6,087 nt of DNA from Christensenella sp. UBA5399 (GCA_002407725.1 DHOD01000114.1:1-6087); one strand, 5' to 3'; counted from the stretch's first letter, positions 1-6,025 are shown. Numbers and translations: made by a program. Notes: generated from the sequence alone by a model not told the origin.

Positions 1-653
1 AGCGAGCCAACCATGCTGATGGGCAGTGCAAAGCCCTCCAGCCATTTGACGTGCTTCTTTTTGACGAGAAGCCCCAGCACAACCATGATGCCCATCGAGA
101 CAAGCAGCGTCACAAGGAATATGCCGCCTTTTGCAATCTGCTGGCCGCCGATCGTCCCCACAAGGCCCATGAATATCGCGGTCACCAGCAGGTCTACCCA
201 TTTCTCGTCCTTTTGCTTGAGCCTGTCCAGACCCTGCTCGTATTTTTTGAGGAAAAAGATGCAGAAAACAGGCCCCGATATGATGCTGAGCGTCATGACC
301 CACGCCGCGGTGTTGAACGCTTCCGTCCCCAGCAAACCGCCGCCTGCCGCACCGGTCACGGTGGCCGCGGACTGCGCCGCAAAAAGCTCGTACTGCACCG
401 ACCCGATCACCGAAAGGCGTATCCATGGCAATGCCAGCCCCAGCAGGGGCACCATTGCCGCAAGGCCTATGGCAATGGGGATGGACGGCACGATGGAGAA
501 GACCGCGCTGACGCGGATGGTTTTTTTCAGTGTTTCCTCCTTCATGCCAATCTCTCTCGCGCGTGCCAGCGCGTTGCGCAAAAAGAGCCCGGCAATCAAA
601 ATGACAACGCCGATGATCACGCCTGCCATACCAAACAATAATGGCGTATCCAT
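1..653 (-). CDS. DUF5058-family integral membrane protein, C-terminus cut by window edge
   Basis: This frame is open from the ATG at 653 to the left edge, giving 217 complete codons and no stop, so the C-terminus lies outside. The start follows a strong GGAGGTGG ribosome binding site. The protein is very hydrophobic, with membrane segments at roughly residues 8-25, 47-73, 113-134, 153-170 and 176-197. Between the first two lies a basic, charged cytoplasmic-looking stretch (about 26-46) containing the motif REIGMKEETLKK. A conserved-looking PWIRLSVIGSVQYEL block at 76-90 and a TEAFNTAAW block at 110-118 match my recollection of DUF5058 proteins, which are common in Clostridia and often sit near peptidase or transport genes. 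The biochemical function of the family is unknown to me; a transporter role would be a guess. The gene is divergent from the acetyltransferase gene and has its own promoter (817-845) with a leader of about 155 nt. Family call is fairly sure, function unknown. Confidence 0.8.
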   Translation of the reverse strand, partial: MDTPLLFGMAGVIIGVVILIAGLFLRNALARAREIGMKEETLKKTIRVSAVFSIVPSIPIAIGLAAMVPLLGLALPWIRLSVIGSVQYELFAAQSAATVTGAAGGGLLGTEAFNTAAWVMTLSIISGPVFCIFFLKKYEQGLDRLKQKDEKWVDLLVTAIFMGLVGTIGGQQIAKGGIFLVTLLVSMGIMVVLGLLVKKKHVKWLEGFALPISMVGS

Positions 654-708
654 ACTTCCACCTCCAACTTGTAATGTGTGATGATTGCAAATACCTATGC
701 TTATATTC

Positions 709-725
709 TGTCCGAAAACCGGACA
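709..725. repeat. 17-bp palindrome in the DUF5058 leader
   Basis: TGTCCG and CGGACA are perfect 6-bp inverted arms around a 5-nt centre (715-719). The element lies downstream of the DUF5058 promoter and about 56 bp upstream of its start codon. It could fold as a small hairpin in that mRNA or bind a dimeric repressor. There is no T-tract after it, so it is not a terminator. The arms are exact; the role is inferred. Confidence 0.5.
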
Positions 726-728
726 TAG

Positions 729-742
729 AAACAAGTTTGTTT
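729..742. repeat. 14-bp palindrome next to the first one
   Basis: AAACAA and TTGTTT form perfect 6-bp arms around a GT centre, starting 4 bp after the preceding palindrome. The AT-rich, short-centred form is that of a repressor operator half-site pair rather than a stable RNA hairpin. It is also downstream of the minus-strand promoter, where binding would block DUF5058 transcription. No specific regulator can be named. Confidence 0.4.
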
Positions 743-816
743 ATAGCCAGCGACGGCGCGCAATGTGTGCTCAAAAATATTAACCAGAAAAGCCTGAACC
801 ACAGATGTTCACCTGC

Positions 817-845
817 AGTATATCATATTGCAAGTAGTTTGCAAA
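817..845 (-). promoter_or_regulatory. Putative promoter for the DUF5058 gene
   Basis: Reading on the minus strand there is TTTGCA (840-845), a 17-bp spacer and TATACT (817-822), preceded by TG one base upstream (extended -10). Transcription would start near 810 and give a leader of about 155 nt before the ATG at 653. The -35 is only 4/6 to consensus, but the extended -10 compensates. Its -35 occupies the same bases as that of the plus-strand promoter at 839-866. Confidence 0.55.
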
Positions 846-866
846 TGATTCGATATGTGGTATAAT
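839..866 (+). promoter_or_regulatory. Promoter of the acetyltransferase-pseG-lysA operon
   Basis: TTGCAA (839-844), a 16-bp spacer and a perfect TATAAT (861-866) with TG at 858-859 make an extended -10 promoter. The start of transcription would fall near 873, about 24 nt before the ATG at 897. This rules out the in-frame ATG at 855, which lies inside the promoter, as the start of the acetyltransferase. Confidence 0.75.
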
Positions 867-896
867 GAGTCATATTATTCCCAGAAAGGCTACATC

Positions 897-1394
897 ATGC
901 AGGGGTCGCTACGGCTGGAAGGCAAAAAGGTTATATTGAACAGCTTTACCCGAGAGGATGCGGAGACGCTTGTGCGGTGGCGCAGCGATATCGATTTTAC
1001 CCGTTATTTTCTCAACAGCAACCCCATCACCATGGAAAGCCACCTGCAATGGTTTGCAGGGTATCTGGAAGACGAGGACCGTGTGGATTTTGTGATTACG
1101 GCGAAGGACACCGGCGAACAGATTGGCACCTGCGGCATGAAGAACATGTCCGGCGGCAGGCCGGAGATATCTTATGCGATAGGTGAAAAGCAGTACCGTG
1201 GCAAAGGGTATGCCAAAGACGCGATACTGACCATGCTGGATTATATCAAAAATGTACTGAAGCTGCATGCTGCCGAAGCGGGAATACATGAAAAAAACAT
1301 CGCGTCGCAGCAACTGGCCGAGCGCGTTGGGTTCAGGCCATGGTCGGCAATGCCGGGGCGGGAAGATTTTATGCTCTATAAGGTAGATTTATGA
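897..1394 (+). CDS. GNAT-family N-acetyltransferase, PseH-like
   Basis: A 165-residue single-domain acetyltransferase of the GNAT fold, predicted to transfer acetyl from acetyl-CoA to an amino group. The acetyl-CoA pyrophosphate loop is visible as QYRGKG (residues 99-104; Q-x-x-G-x-G), and the C-terminal part has the usual N-x-A-S-x-x-L-x-E-x-x-GF pattern (134-146). The N-terminus (RLEGKKVILNSFTREDAETLVRW) is typical of the RimJ/PseH-like branch. The start at 897 is chosen because an in-frame ATG at 855 lies within the promoter, and AGAAAGG sits 7 nt before 897. Its stop overlaps the start of the PseG-like gene (ATGA), so the two are translationally coupled. PseH N-acetylates UDP-4-amino-4,6-dideoxy-AltNAc, the step directly before PseG, so that substrate is the best guess from context. 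The fold alone would not tell it from other small-molecule or protein GNATs. Confidence 0.85.
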   Translation: MQGSLRLEGKKVILNSFTREDAETLVRWRSDIDFTRYFLNSNPITMESHLQWFAGYLEDEDRVDFVITAKDTGEQIGTCGMKNMSGGRPEISYAIGEKQYRGKGYAKDAILTMLDYIKNVLKLHAAEAGIHEKNIASQQLAERVGFRPWSAMPGREDFMLYKVDL

Positions 1395-2407
1395 TTGGGA
1401 TACGCGCGGATGGAAACAGCAAAATAGGCACAGGGCATATCATGCGGTGTCTGACGATAGCGGGGGCGCTCAGCAAGCAGGATACGGCGCCTCTCTTTTT
1501 TTGCATAGACGGCGGTGATATGGTGGAGAAAGCCGGATTTGATTGTGTCAGGCTGGAAGGCGTATACGATGATCTTTCCGGGGAGGACCTGTCCGCCCAG
1601 CTCAGCCGGCACGGCGTGACAACGCTGCTGGTCGATTCATATTTTGCCGGGGCCGGGTATTATGACAGGTTGCCAAAAAATGTCCATACCGCCCGCATAT
1701 TTGACTTGGGCGACCCGGCTGTCCCATGCGATTTGTTGATAGATTATAACATCAACTTCAACGATTTTAATTTTCCACATGCCGGAAAAGTGCTGCTGGG
1801 GCCGCGGTACGCGCCGCTTAGGGAGGAGTTTTCTACTGCTCCCAAACGGCAGCGCGAATCGATCAGCCAGGTGTTGATCACGGTGGGTGGCGCGGATGGG
1901 AACAATGTGGCGGAAAAACTGATGCGCGCCGTTGCGGGCGAACGGGGGCTGGACGGCGTGTTTTTCCATGTTGTTTCCGGTGCGGCAAACCCGTGGGCGG
2001 ATAGCTTGGCAGAAGCGGCAAGTACATATTCCGGGCGTTTTTTGGTGCATCAAAATGTACAGGATATGGCAGCGCTGATGAACATAGCGGACGCGGCCCT
2101 GACGGCGGGCGGCTCCACATTGTATGAGCTGTGCGCAATGGGGGTGCCCTGCGTGGCGCTCAGCATAGCGGACAACCAGGACAGGATGGTCGAGGCGATG
2201 GAGGGCGCGGGCATTATGATTTCTGCGGACAGGGTTGCCGGCGCGCGCGATGCGCAGTGCGCAGCACGGGAGCTGGCAATACTCAGGCAGCACCCGGCGC
2301 AGGTCAGGCGCATGGCAAAGGCCGCGCGAAGCATGGTGGACGGCGCGGGGGCGCGGCGGATTGCGTATGAAATGATTCAATTGGACAATCGGGGCCCAAA
2401 CGTATAA
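1391..2407 (+). CDS. pseG: PseG-like UDP-2,4-diacetamido-2,4,6-trideoxy-beta-L-altropyranose hydrolase
   Basis: A 338-residue protein of the PseG/SpsG family, which has the GT-B glycosyltransferase fold but removes UDP from UDP-2,4-diacetamido-trideoxy-altrose on the way to pseudaminic acid. The N-terminal signature RADGNSKIGTGHIMRC (5-20) includes the GHxxR motif whose His (H16) corresponds to the catalytic His of characterised PseG. VDSY (81-84), LLGPRYAPLREEF (135-147), VLITVGGAD (161-169) and the UDP-binding C-terminal GGSTLYELCAMGVP (240-253) with DNQ (261-263) follow in the expected order. Length is close to, or slightly above, the usual size. The ATG overlaps the preceding stop by 4 nt, with AAGG 7 nt upstream inside the acetyltransferase gene. 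No other Pse gene (B, C, I, F) is in the window. A related UDP-sugar substrate (legionaminic or another nonulosonate type) is possible. Confidence 0.85.
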   Translation: MIGIRADGNSKIGTGHIMRCLTIAGALSKQDTAPLFFCIDGGDMVEKAGFDCVRLEGVYDDLSGEDLSAQLSRHGVTTLLVDSYFAGAGYYDRLPKNVHTARIFDLGDPAVPCDLLIDYNINFNDFNFPHAGKVLLGPRYAPLREEFSTAPKRQRESISQVLITVGGADGNNVAEKLMRAVAGERGLDGVFFHVVSGAANPWADSLAEAASTYSGRFLVHQNVQDMAALMNIADAALTAGGSTLYELCAMGVPCVALSIADNQDRMVEAMEGAGIMISADRVAGARDAQCAARELAILRQHPAQVRRMAKAARSMVDGAGARRIAYEMIQLDNRGPNV

Positions 2408-2442
2408 AATAAATATTGGAAGTGACATTGATTTTACAGCAT

Positions 2443-2449
2443 AAAGGAG
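2443..2449 (+). promoter_or_regulatory. Ribosome binding site fixing the GTG start of lysA
   Basis: AAAGGAG lies 6 nt before the GTG at 2456. There is no in-frame ATG near the N-terminus of the conserved domain, so this site decides the unusual start codon. Confidence 0.8.
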
Positions 2450-2455
2450 AAGAAA

Positions 2456-3712
2456 GTGAAAACCCCATTTGTATCACCGGAAAAACTGGAGGCGATTGCG
2501 CAGCAGTATGGCACGCCTTTTTATCTTTATGACGAGCGTGGCATCAGGGAGAACGCCCGCGGCCTGTTGAAGGCGTTTGCGTGGAACCCCGGATTCAGGG
2601 AATATTTTGCCGTGAAGGCGACGCCCACGCCCGCAATACTGAAAATTATGAAGGAAGAAGGCTGCGGCCTTGACTGCTCATCCTATACGGAGCTGATGCT
2701 GGCCGAGGCCGTGGGCTTTGGCGGCAGCGACATCATGTTTTCATCCAATGTGACGCCCGCGGAGGATTTCCGCTATGCGGCAAAGCTGGGCGCGACAATC
2801 AACCTGGACGATTATACCCACATCGACTTTTTGAACGGGCTGGTCGGGATACCTGAGCTGGTCAGCCTGCGATATAACCCCGGCGGGACGTTTGAAATCC
2901 ATGACAATGTGATGGATAACCCCGGCGAAGCAAAATATGGCATGACATACGAGCAACTGCGGGACGGCATCAAAAAACTGGCGGGCCTTGGCGCGAAGCG
3001 TTTTGGCATCCATGCATTCCTTGCTTCCAACATGCGGCAGAACGAGTACTATCCCAAGGTTGCGGCAATTTTGTTTGAAACGGCAGTGCGGCTGCGGGAA
3101 GAGACCGGCGCGGATATTGCGTTCATCAATCTCTCGGGCGGCGTCGGCGTCGCGTACCGGCCCAAGGAGGAGCCCGCCGATATCGCGGTGATTGGCGAGG
3201 GCGTCAGAAAGGCGTTTGAGGAAATACTGGCGCCTGCGGGCATGGGCAACGTGGCAATTTATACGGAGCTTGGACGGTACATGCTGGCGCCGTACGGTAT
3301 ATTGGTGGCGCGTGCAATTCACGAAAAGCATATATATAAAGAATACATTGGGCTGGACGCCTGCGCGGCCAACCTGATGCGCCCGGCGATGTACGGGGCA
3401 TACCACCACATCACGGTTGCGGGCAAGGAAGACGCGCCGCGCGATCATTTTTACGACATCACAGGCGGGCTTTGCGAAAACAATGATAAATTTGCGCGGG
3501 ATCGCAAATTGCCTAAAATCGATATCGGCGACCTGATCGTGATCCACGATGCAGGCGCGCATGGTTTTGCGATGGGGTACAACTATAACGGAAAGCTGCG
3601 GAGCTGTGAAGTATTGCTGAAAGAGGATGGGTCGACGCAGCTGATCCGCCGGGCGGAAACACCACAGGATTATTTTGCGACATTTGATGTGACAGAATAT
3701 AAATTTGATTGA
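2456..3712 (+). CDS. lysA: Diaminopimelate decarboxylase
   Basis: A 418-residue PLP-dependent fold-type III decarboxylase that converts meso-diaminopimelate to L-lysine and CO2 in the cytoplasm. The PLP lysine is K54 in EYFAVKATPTP, close to the N-terminus as usual. H186 (GIHAFLASN) is the strand-end His of the barrel. NLSGGVGVAY (225-234) is the phosphate-binding glycine loop, and ELGRYM (271-276) stands in place of the common EPGR. CENND (340-344) stands in place of the common CESGD active-site motif contributed across the dimer. GYNYNGKLRS (374-383) carries the C-terminal Tyr. These variants occur together in what I recall as the clostridial form of the enzyme, so they look like a clade trait rather than damage. 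GTG start, 48 nt after pseG with no terminator between, so it is probably co-transcribed. No lysine riboswitch fits in that gap. A related decarboxylase activity cannot be excluded. Confidence 0.92.
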   Translation: MKTPFVSPEKLEAIAQQYGTPFYLYDERGIRENARGLLKAFAWNPGFREYFAVKATPTPAILKIMKEEGCGLDCSSYTELMLAEAVGFGGSDIMFSSNVTPAEDFRYAAKLGATINLDDYTHIDFLNGLVGIPELVSLRYNPGGTFEIHDNVMDNPGEAKYGMTYEQLRDGIKKLAGLGAKRFGIHAFLASNMRQNEYYPKVAAILFETAVRLREETGADIAFINLSGGVGVAYRPKEEPADIAVIGEGVRKAFEEILAPAGMGNVAIYTELGRYMLAPYGILVARAIHEKHIYKEYIGLDACAANLMRPAMYGAYHHITVAGKEDAPRDHFYDITGGLCENNDKFARDRKLPKIDIGDLIVIHDAGAHGFAMGYNYNGKLRSCEVLLKEDGSTQLIRRAETPQDYFATFDVTEYKFD

Positions 3713-3765
3713 TGCGGGAGCGATTAAAAAGCAACTGATAACAAAAAACGGATACGTACAATTTA

Positions 3766-3789
3766 AAAAACCGCCATTAGGCGGTTTTT
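3766..3789. terminator. Bidirectional Rho-independent terminator between lysA and the lipoprotein gene
   Basis: AAAAACCGCC, an ATTA loop and GGCGGTTTTT form a perfect 10-bp stem whose GC core is flanked by A and T tracts on both sides. It reads as a terminator for lysA on the plus strand (T5, then a second T5 run at 3793-3797) and for the lipoprotein gene on the minus strand (T6). It lies 53 bp after the lysA stop and 15 bp from the convergent stop. Confidence 0.92.
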
Positions 3790-3804
3790 GGGTTTTTGAT
3801 TAAC

Positions 3805-4230
3805 TTATTGTTTTACCTTCAGTGTGATGGGGTTGATGGCGTCACCGGAGAGCACGCAGGTTTCGGCCGATGCGGCAGGCACGTCAAACACCAGTGTGAC
3901 CATGATATCAGGGTTTGCGTTTTCGCTTAGTGCAGTATATCTGATCGATTGACAGGGAACGCTTTCCCCGCCAAAGTCTACGCTGACAGACGATTTTTCA
4001 TTGGAGAAGAAGGAATCCGCCATGTCCTCCATACTTGCGCTTTTGCCCTCGAGATAGACCAGCAAATAAGCCCGGCCCTGCTCTGCGGTATTGCCGTCAT
4101 AGGTTTGTTCCAGACGCGCTTCCAAAAACTCGTATGAACCCCCGGGGGTCTGTATAAAAATCGCTTCGGCGCACCCAACCAACAGTAGCGCCGGTATCAT
4201 AAATAAAAAAAATAAAAACCGCTTTTTCAT
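3805..4230 (-). CDS. Small secreted lipoprotein of unknown function
   Basis: A 141-residue protein with a lipoprotein signal peptide: MKKR, a hydrophobic stretch at 5-18 and a lipobox LVGC with the modified cysteine at C20. It should therefore be lipid-anchored on the outer face of the membrane. The start at 4230 is chosen over an in-frame ATG 9 codons upstream because it gives a canonical signal peptide and has GGAG 7 nt before it. The mature part (about 120 residues) has no motif I can name. The alternating hydrophobic pattern and the late LVFDVPA segment (about 115-121) faintly resemble the small immunoglobulin-like lipoprotein domains of the DUF4352/DUF5067 type, but this is not a firm assignment. 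Two further cysteines (C95 and C126 by my count) could form a disulfide. Monocistronic, with its own promoter at 4266-4294 and the shared terminator at 3766-3789. Confidence 0.8.
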   Translation of the reverse strand: MKKRFLFFLFMIPALLLVGCAEAIFIQTPGGSYEFLEARLEQTYDGNTAEQGRAYLLVYLEGKSASMEDMADSFFSNEKSSVSVDFGGESVPCQSIRYTALSENANPDIMVTLVFDVPAASAETCVLSGDAINPITLKVKQ

Positions 4231-4265
4231 TTGTCCACTCCAATTGCATTGTATCAAACGTTATT

Positions 4266-4294
4266 ATCATACAATGCCAGAGGCAAAAAATCAA
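4266..4294 (-). promoter_or_regulatory. Promoter of the lipoprotein gene
   Basis: On the minus strand TTGATT (4289-4294), a 17-bp spacer and TATGAT (4266-4271) resemble a sigma-A promoter. Transcription would start near 4259, about 28 nt before the chosen ATG at 4230. It would also exclude the upstream in-frame ATG at 4257 as a good start, as that would leave almost no leader. Confidence 0.6.
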
Positions 4295-4357
4295 TAACAT
4301 TCTGCGGAGTGGGCGGTGTTTTACCCGGGGATATCTTTTTGCAAAAATGCAATTCTG

Positions 4358-4387
4358 TTGACAATCTGGGACGGGGTGCTATATAAT
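4358..4387 (+). promoter_or_regulatory. tRNA-Arg promoter
   Basis: A perfect TTGACA (4358-4363), an 18-bp spacer and a perfect TATAAT (4382-4387) stand just before the tRNA. The predicted start near 4394 leaves a 5' leader of about 7 nt for RNase P to remove. This is the best promoter in the window, as expected for a stable RNA. Confidence 0.88.
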
Positions 4388-4400
4388 TGTTGGGCAGCGT

Positions 4401-4477
4401 GTGTTGGTAGCTCAGCTGGATAGAGCGTCTGGCTACGGACCAGAAGGTCGGGGGTTCGAATCCTCTCCAGCACACCA
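4401..4477 (+). tRNA. tRNA-Arg (anticodon ACG)
   Basis: A 77-nt cloverleaf with the CCA end encoded. The acceptor arms GTGTTGG and CCAGCAC pair over 7 bp with one G-U. The D arm is GCTC/GAGC around AGCTGGATA, and the anticodon stem is TCTGG/CCAGA with loop CTACGGA, giving anticodon ACG. The T arm is GGGGG/CCTCT around TTCGAAT. The discriminator is A. ACG reads CGN arginine codons, with A34 normally deaminated to inosine by TadA. It stands alone, with its own promoter and terminator. Confidence 0.97.
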
Positions 4478-4516
4478 AAACAGAGTTTGTATGCGAAGCA
4501 TGCAGACTCTGTTTTT
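4478..4516. terminator. Long hairpin terminator of tRNA-Arg, possibly also serving the convergent luxR gene
   Basis: A stem of about 18 bp (4478-4494 with 4498-4514, some G-U pairs) closes on a GAA loop at 4495-4497 and ends in TTTTT (4512-4516). It starts directly after the encoded CCA. The stop codon of the convergent luxR-type gene (4515-4517) lies at the foot of the stem. The minus strand has a T4 run after the hairpin, so weaker termination in that direction is plausible. Confidence 0.88.
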
Positions 4517-5849
4517 ATTGATGGGGGTCAATAATGCTGTTGAAATGTGGAAGCTTTTTCTTTATCTTTTTAAATAGAGGCGCAACCCCATTTTCCATTT
4601 GTGCGCTATACCGCCTAATCAATTCAGATTGGCCATCACACTGTGTTTTGCGATAGACAGCATTGCAGTGTTTGTTCAGTGTGGAAGGAGAGATGGACAA
4701 CAGTCCGGCAATTTCCTTCCTGTTGTATTCCTCGAGCAAGAGAAGGGCAACCTCTGTTTCGCGGTTTGTCAAATCGTCCGGCAGTGGCAATTTGTTTTCA
4801 TTGACCGACGCGTCGCTTCCGGCAGCACCAGCTTCCGGCTTCATGCGAACCACAAACAAGATAGCAAAACAGAGGACGACCGCCACAGACGCCCCCAGCC
4901 TACCCGCCATAGTCAGAGACCATCCGGCAGGAACCAGCAGCTCTATGCCCAGGGTTACTGCATAGCCCGCCTGTACGATCACAAGGCCGAGCACGGCAAT
5001 CAACGGGGAGCGGCTCTTTTCCCACAGCAAAACGGGCAGGACGAGCCCCAAAATGTTGTTGCCTCCAGCCGCAAACAGCGAACAGACGACAAAAGCAGGC
5101 TCCATCCCTCCAAGAGGGATCAGGTAGATGGTATAGCCCACGACAAACGACAGCATCAAAATAAAAACAGAAAGGCGCAAGCGCGCAAAGAAAAAGACGA
5201 ACGCGAACACCAGATAGCCCAGAATGCTGGCAATATTGATGGCCATTGGAAGAAGTCCGGTAAAAGCATCCTGCATGAGTATATCGCGAATAAAGACGCC
5301 GATGAACTGTGAATGGATGAAGAATAAAACGAGCACTGCAATTTGTTTTGCGTTGATAGAAACAGGTTCGTCGGTTGCGGCTTTATCATGGGGGATCGGC
5401 ATGGGAACGGCCAGTATCAAAAGCAGTGCGGGAATCCATGCGGGAAATTGCTCCAGCAGGGCAGACGCTACATTGCCAAGAATAATGACGGCGACCAACG
5501 GCAAGATGTAGCGTTTTCCGGGAAGGTTGGCGCGCGCATAAACGCATCGGTACGCCAGTCCAACAGAGAGCAGGGGCAGCGCAAGCAGTATGAACCAGTC
5601 GGACACCTCATACAACGCAATGCAGACTACGCTCAAAACAGTGCTGATGGAAGCTGCGCGGCGGAAAGCCGATCCACTCAATTTTTTTGCAGACAGAATC
5701 AACCCAGCGCAAAAGAGCAAAGTGCCAATCAGTTTTTGGGGCATACCCGGAATGCTGGAAGCATACCAAAAAACAGTTGCATAGATAGAAGTCTGTAACC
5801 AAAATAGTACAGACTTTGCTTTTGTGCCCTGTGCAATTGAAAAAGACAT
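4515..5849 (-). CDS. Membrane-bound LuxR-family transcriptional regulator
   Basis: A 444-residue protein with a large hydrophobic N-terminal part and a C-terminal LuxR-type HTH. About 12 membrane segments can be placed at roughly 13-32, 38-54, 67-80, 84-102, 114-133, 137-152, 168-188, 199-221, 226-246, 250-275, 282-302 and 317-335, an MFS-like count. A charged linker (336-357) leads to the HTH at about 358-413: LTNRETEVALLLLEEYNRKEIAGLL, then SISPSTLNKHCNAVY as the recognition region. A basic tail with LFKKIKKKL follows. It probably senses a small molecule in or through the membrane and regulates a neighbouring gene as a one-component system. Such proteins are known from Coriobacteria and some Firmicutes, often beside oxidoreductase genes. 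The ATG has AGGGG 7 nt upstream. The gene is divergent from the one starting at 6085. The ligand and target are unknown. Confidence 0.88.
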   Translation of the reverse strand: MSFSIAQGTKAKSVLFWLQTSIYATVFWYASSIPGMPQKLIGTLLFCAGLILSAKKLSGSAFRRAASISTVLSVVCIALYEVSDWFILLALPLLSVGLAYRCVYARANLPGKRYILPLVAVIILGNVASALLEQFPAWIPALLLILAVPMPIPHDKAATDEPVSINAKQIAVLVLFFIHSQFIGVFIRDILMQDAFTGLLPMAINIASILGYLVFAFVFFFARLRLSVFILMLSFVVGYTIYLIPLGGMEPAFVVCSLFAAGGNNILGLVLPVLLWEKSRSPLIAVLGLVIVQAGYAVTLGIELLVPAGWSLTMAGRLGASVAVVLCFAILFVVRMKPEAGAAGSDASVNENKLPLPDDLTNRETEVALLLLEEYNRKEIAGLLSISPSTLNKHCNAVYRKTQCDGQSELIRRYSAQMENGVAPLFKKIKKKLPHFNSIIDPHQ

Positions 5850-5893
5850 CTAACTTCCCCTACCCCAAAAGGTTGCTTGTTTGTATTATGGTC

Positions 5894-5922
5894 ATCATAT
5901 CAAAAATGGATATGGATGTCCA
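5894..5922 (-). promoter_or_regulatory. Promoter of the luxR-type gene
   Basis: On the minus strand TGGACA (5917-5922), a 17-bp spacer and TATGAT (5894-5899) with TG one base upstream form an extended -10 promoter, 5/6 in both hexamers. Transcription would start near 5887, about 38 nt before the ATG at 5849. The -35 lies at the centre of the palindrome at 5906-5929. Confidence 0.72.
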
Positions 5923-5929
5923 TATCCAT
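5906..5929. promoter_or_regulatory. 24-bp perfect palindrome, likely operator over the luxR promoter
   Basis: ATGGATATGGA and TCCATATCCAT are perfect 11-bp inverted arms around a TG centre. The element covers the -35 and much of the spacer of the luxR promoter, where a bound dimer would exclude RNA polymerase, so autorepression by the adjacent LuxR-type protein is the natural reading. There is no T-tract for a terminator and no coding use. The symmetry is seen directly; the binding protein is inferred. Confidence 0.72.
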
Positions 5930-5965
5930 CCGGCCGGTATCGCGGTATGATAATATCAAATAGTA

Positions 5966-5979
5966 TTGGTGGTTGGTGG
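5966..5979 (+). repeat. Tandem heptamer TTGGTGG x2
   Basis: Two perfect, adjacent copies of TTGGTGG lie between the palindrome and the inverted repeat in the divergent control region. Too short to be sure it is not chance, but the position would suit a direct-repeat binding site. Confidence 0.4.
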
Positions 5980-5994
5980 ATAGTATAAGTAAAA

Positions 5995-6025
5995 GTGTTC
6001 ATATTGCCAAAGCAGGTGTGAACAC
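5995..6025. promoter_or_regulatory. Inverted repeat GTGTTCA-N17-TGAACAC, possible activator site
   Basis: The arms at 5995-6001 and 6019-6025 are exact reverse complements, 7 bp each, with a 17-nt spacer, so the half-site centres are 24 bp apart (a little over two helical turns). The centre, 6010, is about 50 bp upstream of the start implied by the TATAAA at 6048-6053. The sequence differs from the palindrome at 5906-5929, so a different regulator or a different mode of binding may be involved. Confidence 0.5.

Noticed and set aside
13..681. Long open frames on the plus strand (13-681 and 51-641)
   Set aside because: They lie opposite the DUF5058 gene, whose protein is clearly membrane-like and has a strong RBS. 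The plus-strand translations have no family features and no RBS-promoter pair.
641..865. A 74-codon open frame on the plus strand in the intergenic region
   Set aside because: It begins inside the DUF5058 coding sequence, overlaps both divergent promoters and palindromes, and has no ribosome binding site or recognisable protein character.
1637..2428. A 263-codon minus-strand frame opposite pseG, and a 273-codon frame at 2741-3562 opposite lysA
   Set aside because: Both are shadows of well-supported genes; their translations are rich in Arg, His and Cys as expected of antisense reading of GC-rich codons.
2408..2455. Lysine riboswitch or internal promoter upstream of lysA
   Set aside because: The gap is only 48 nt, too short for an L box, and holds no convincing -35/-10 pair.
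4401..4477. tRNA-Arg as an integration (att) site for a mobile element
   Set aside because: No integrase gene and no second copy of the tRNA 3' end is present in the window.
4599..5312. A 237-codon open frame on the plus strand
   Set aside because: It is the reverse-strand shadow of the luxR-type gene: low-complexity polar composition, no RBS, no family features.
5930..5937. CCGGCCGG palindrome beside the 24-bp palindrome
   Set aside because: An 8-bp GC-only palindrome is likely by chance and has no clear relation to a promoter element.
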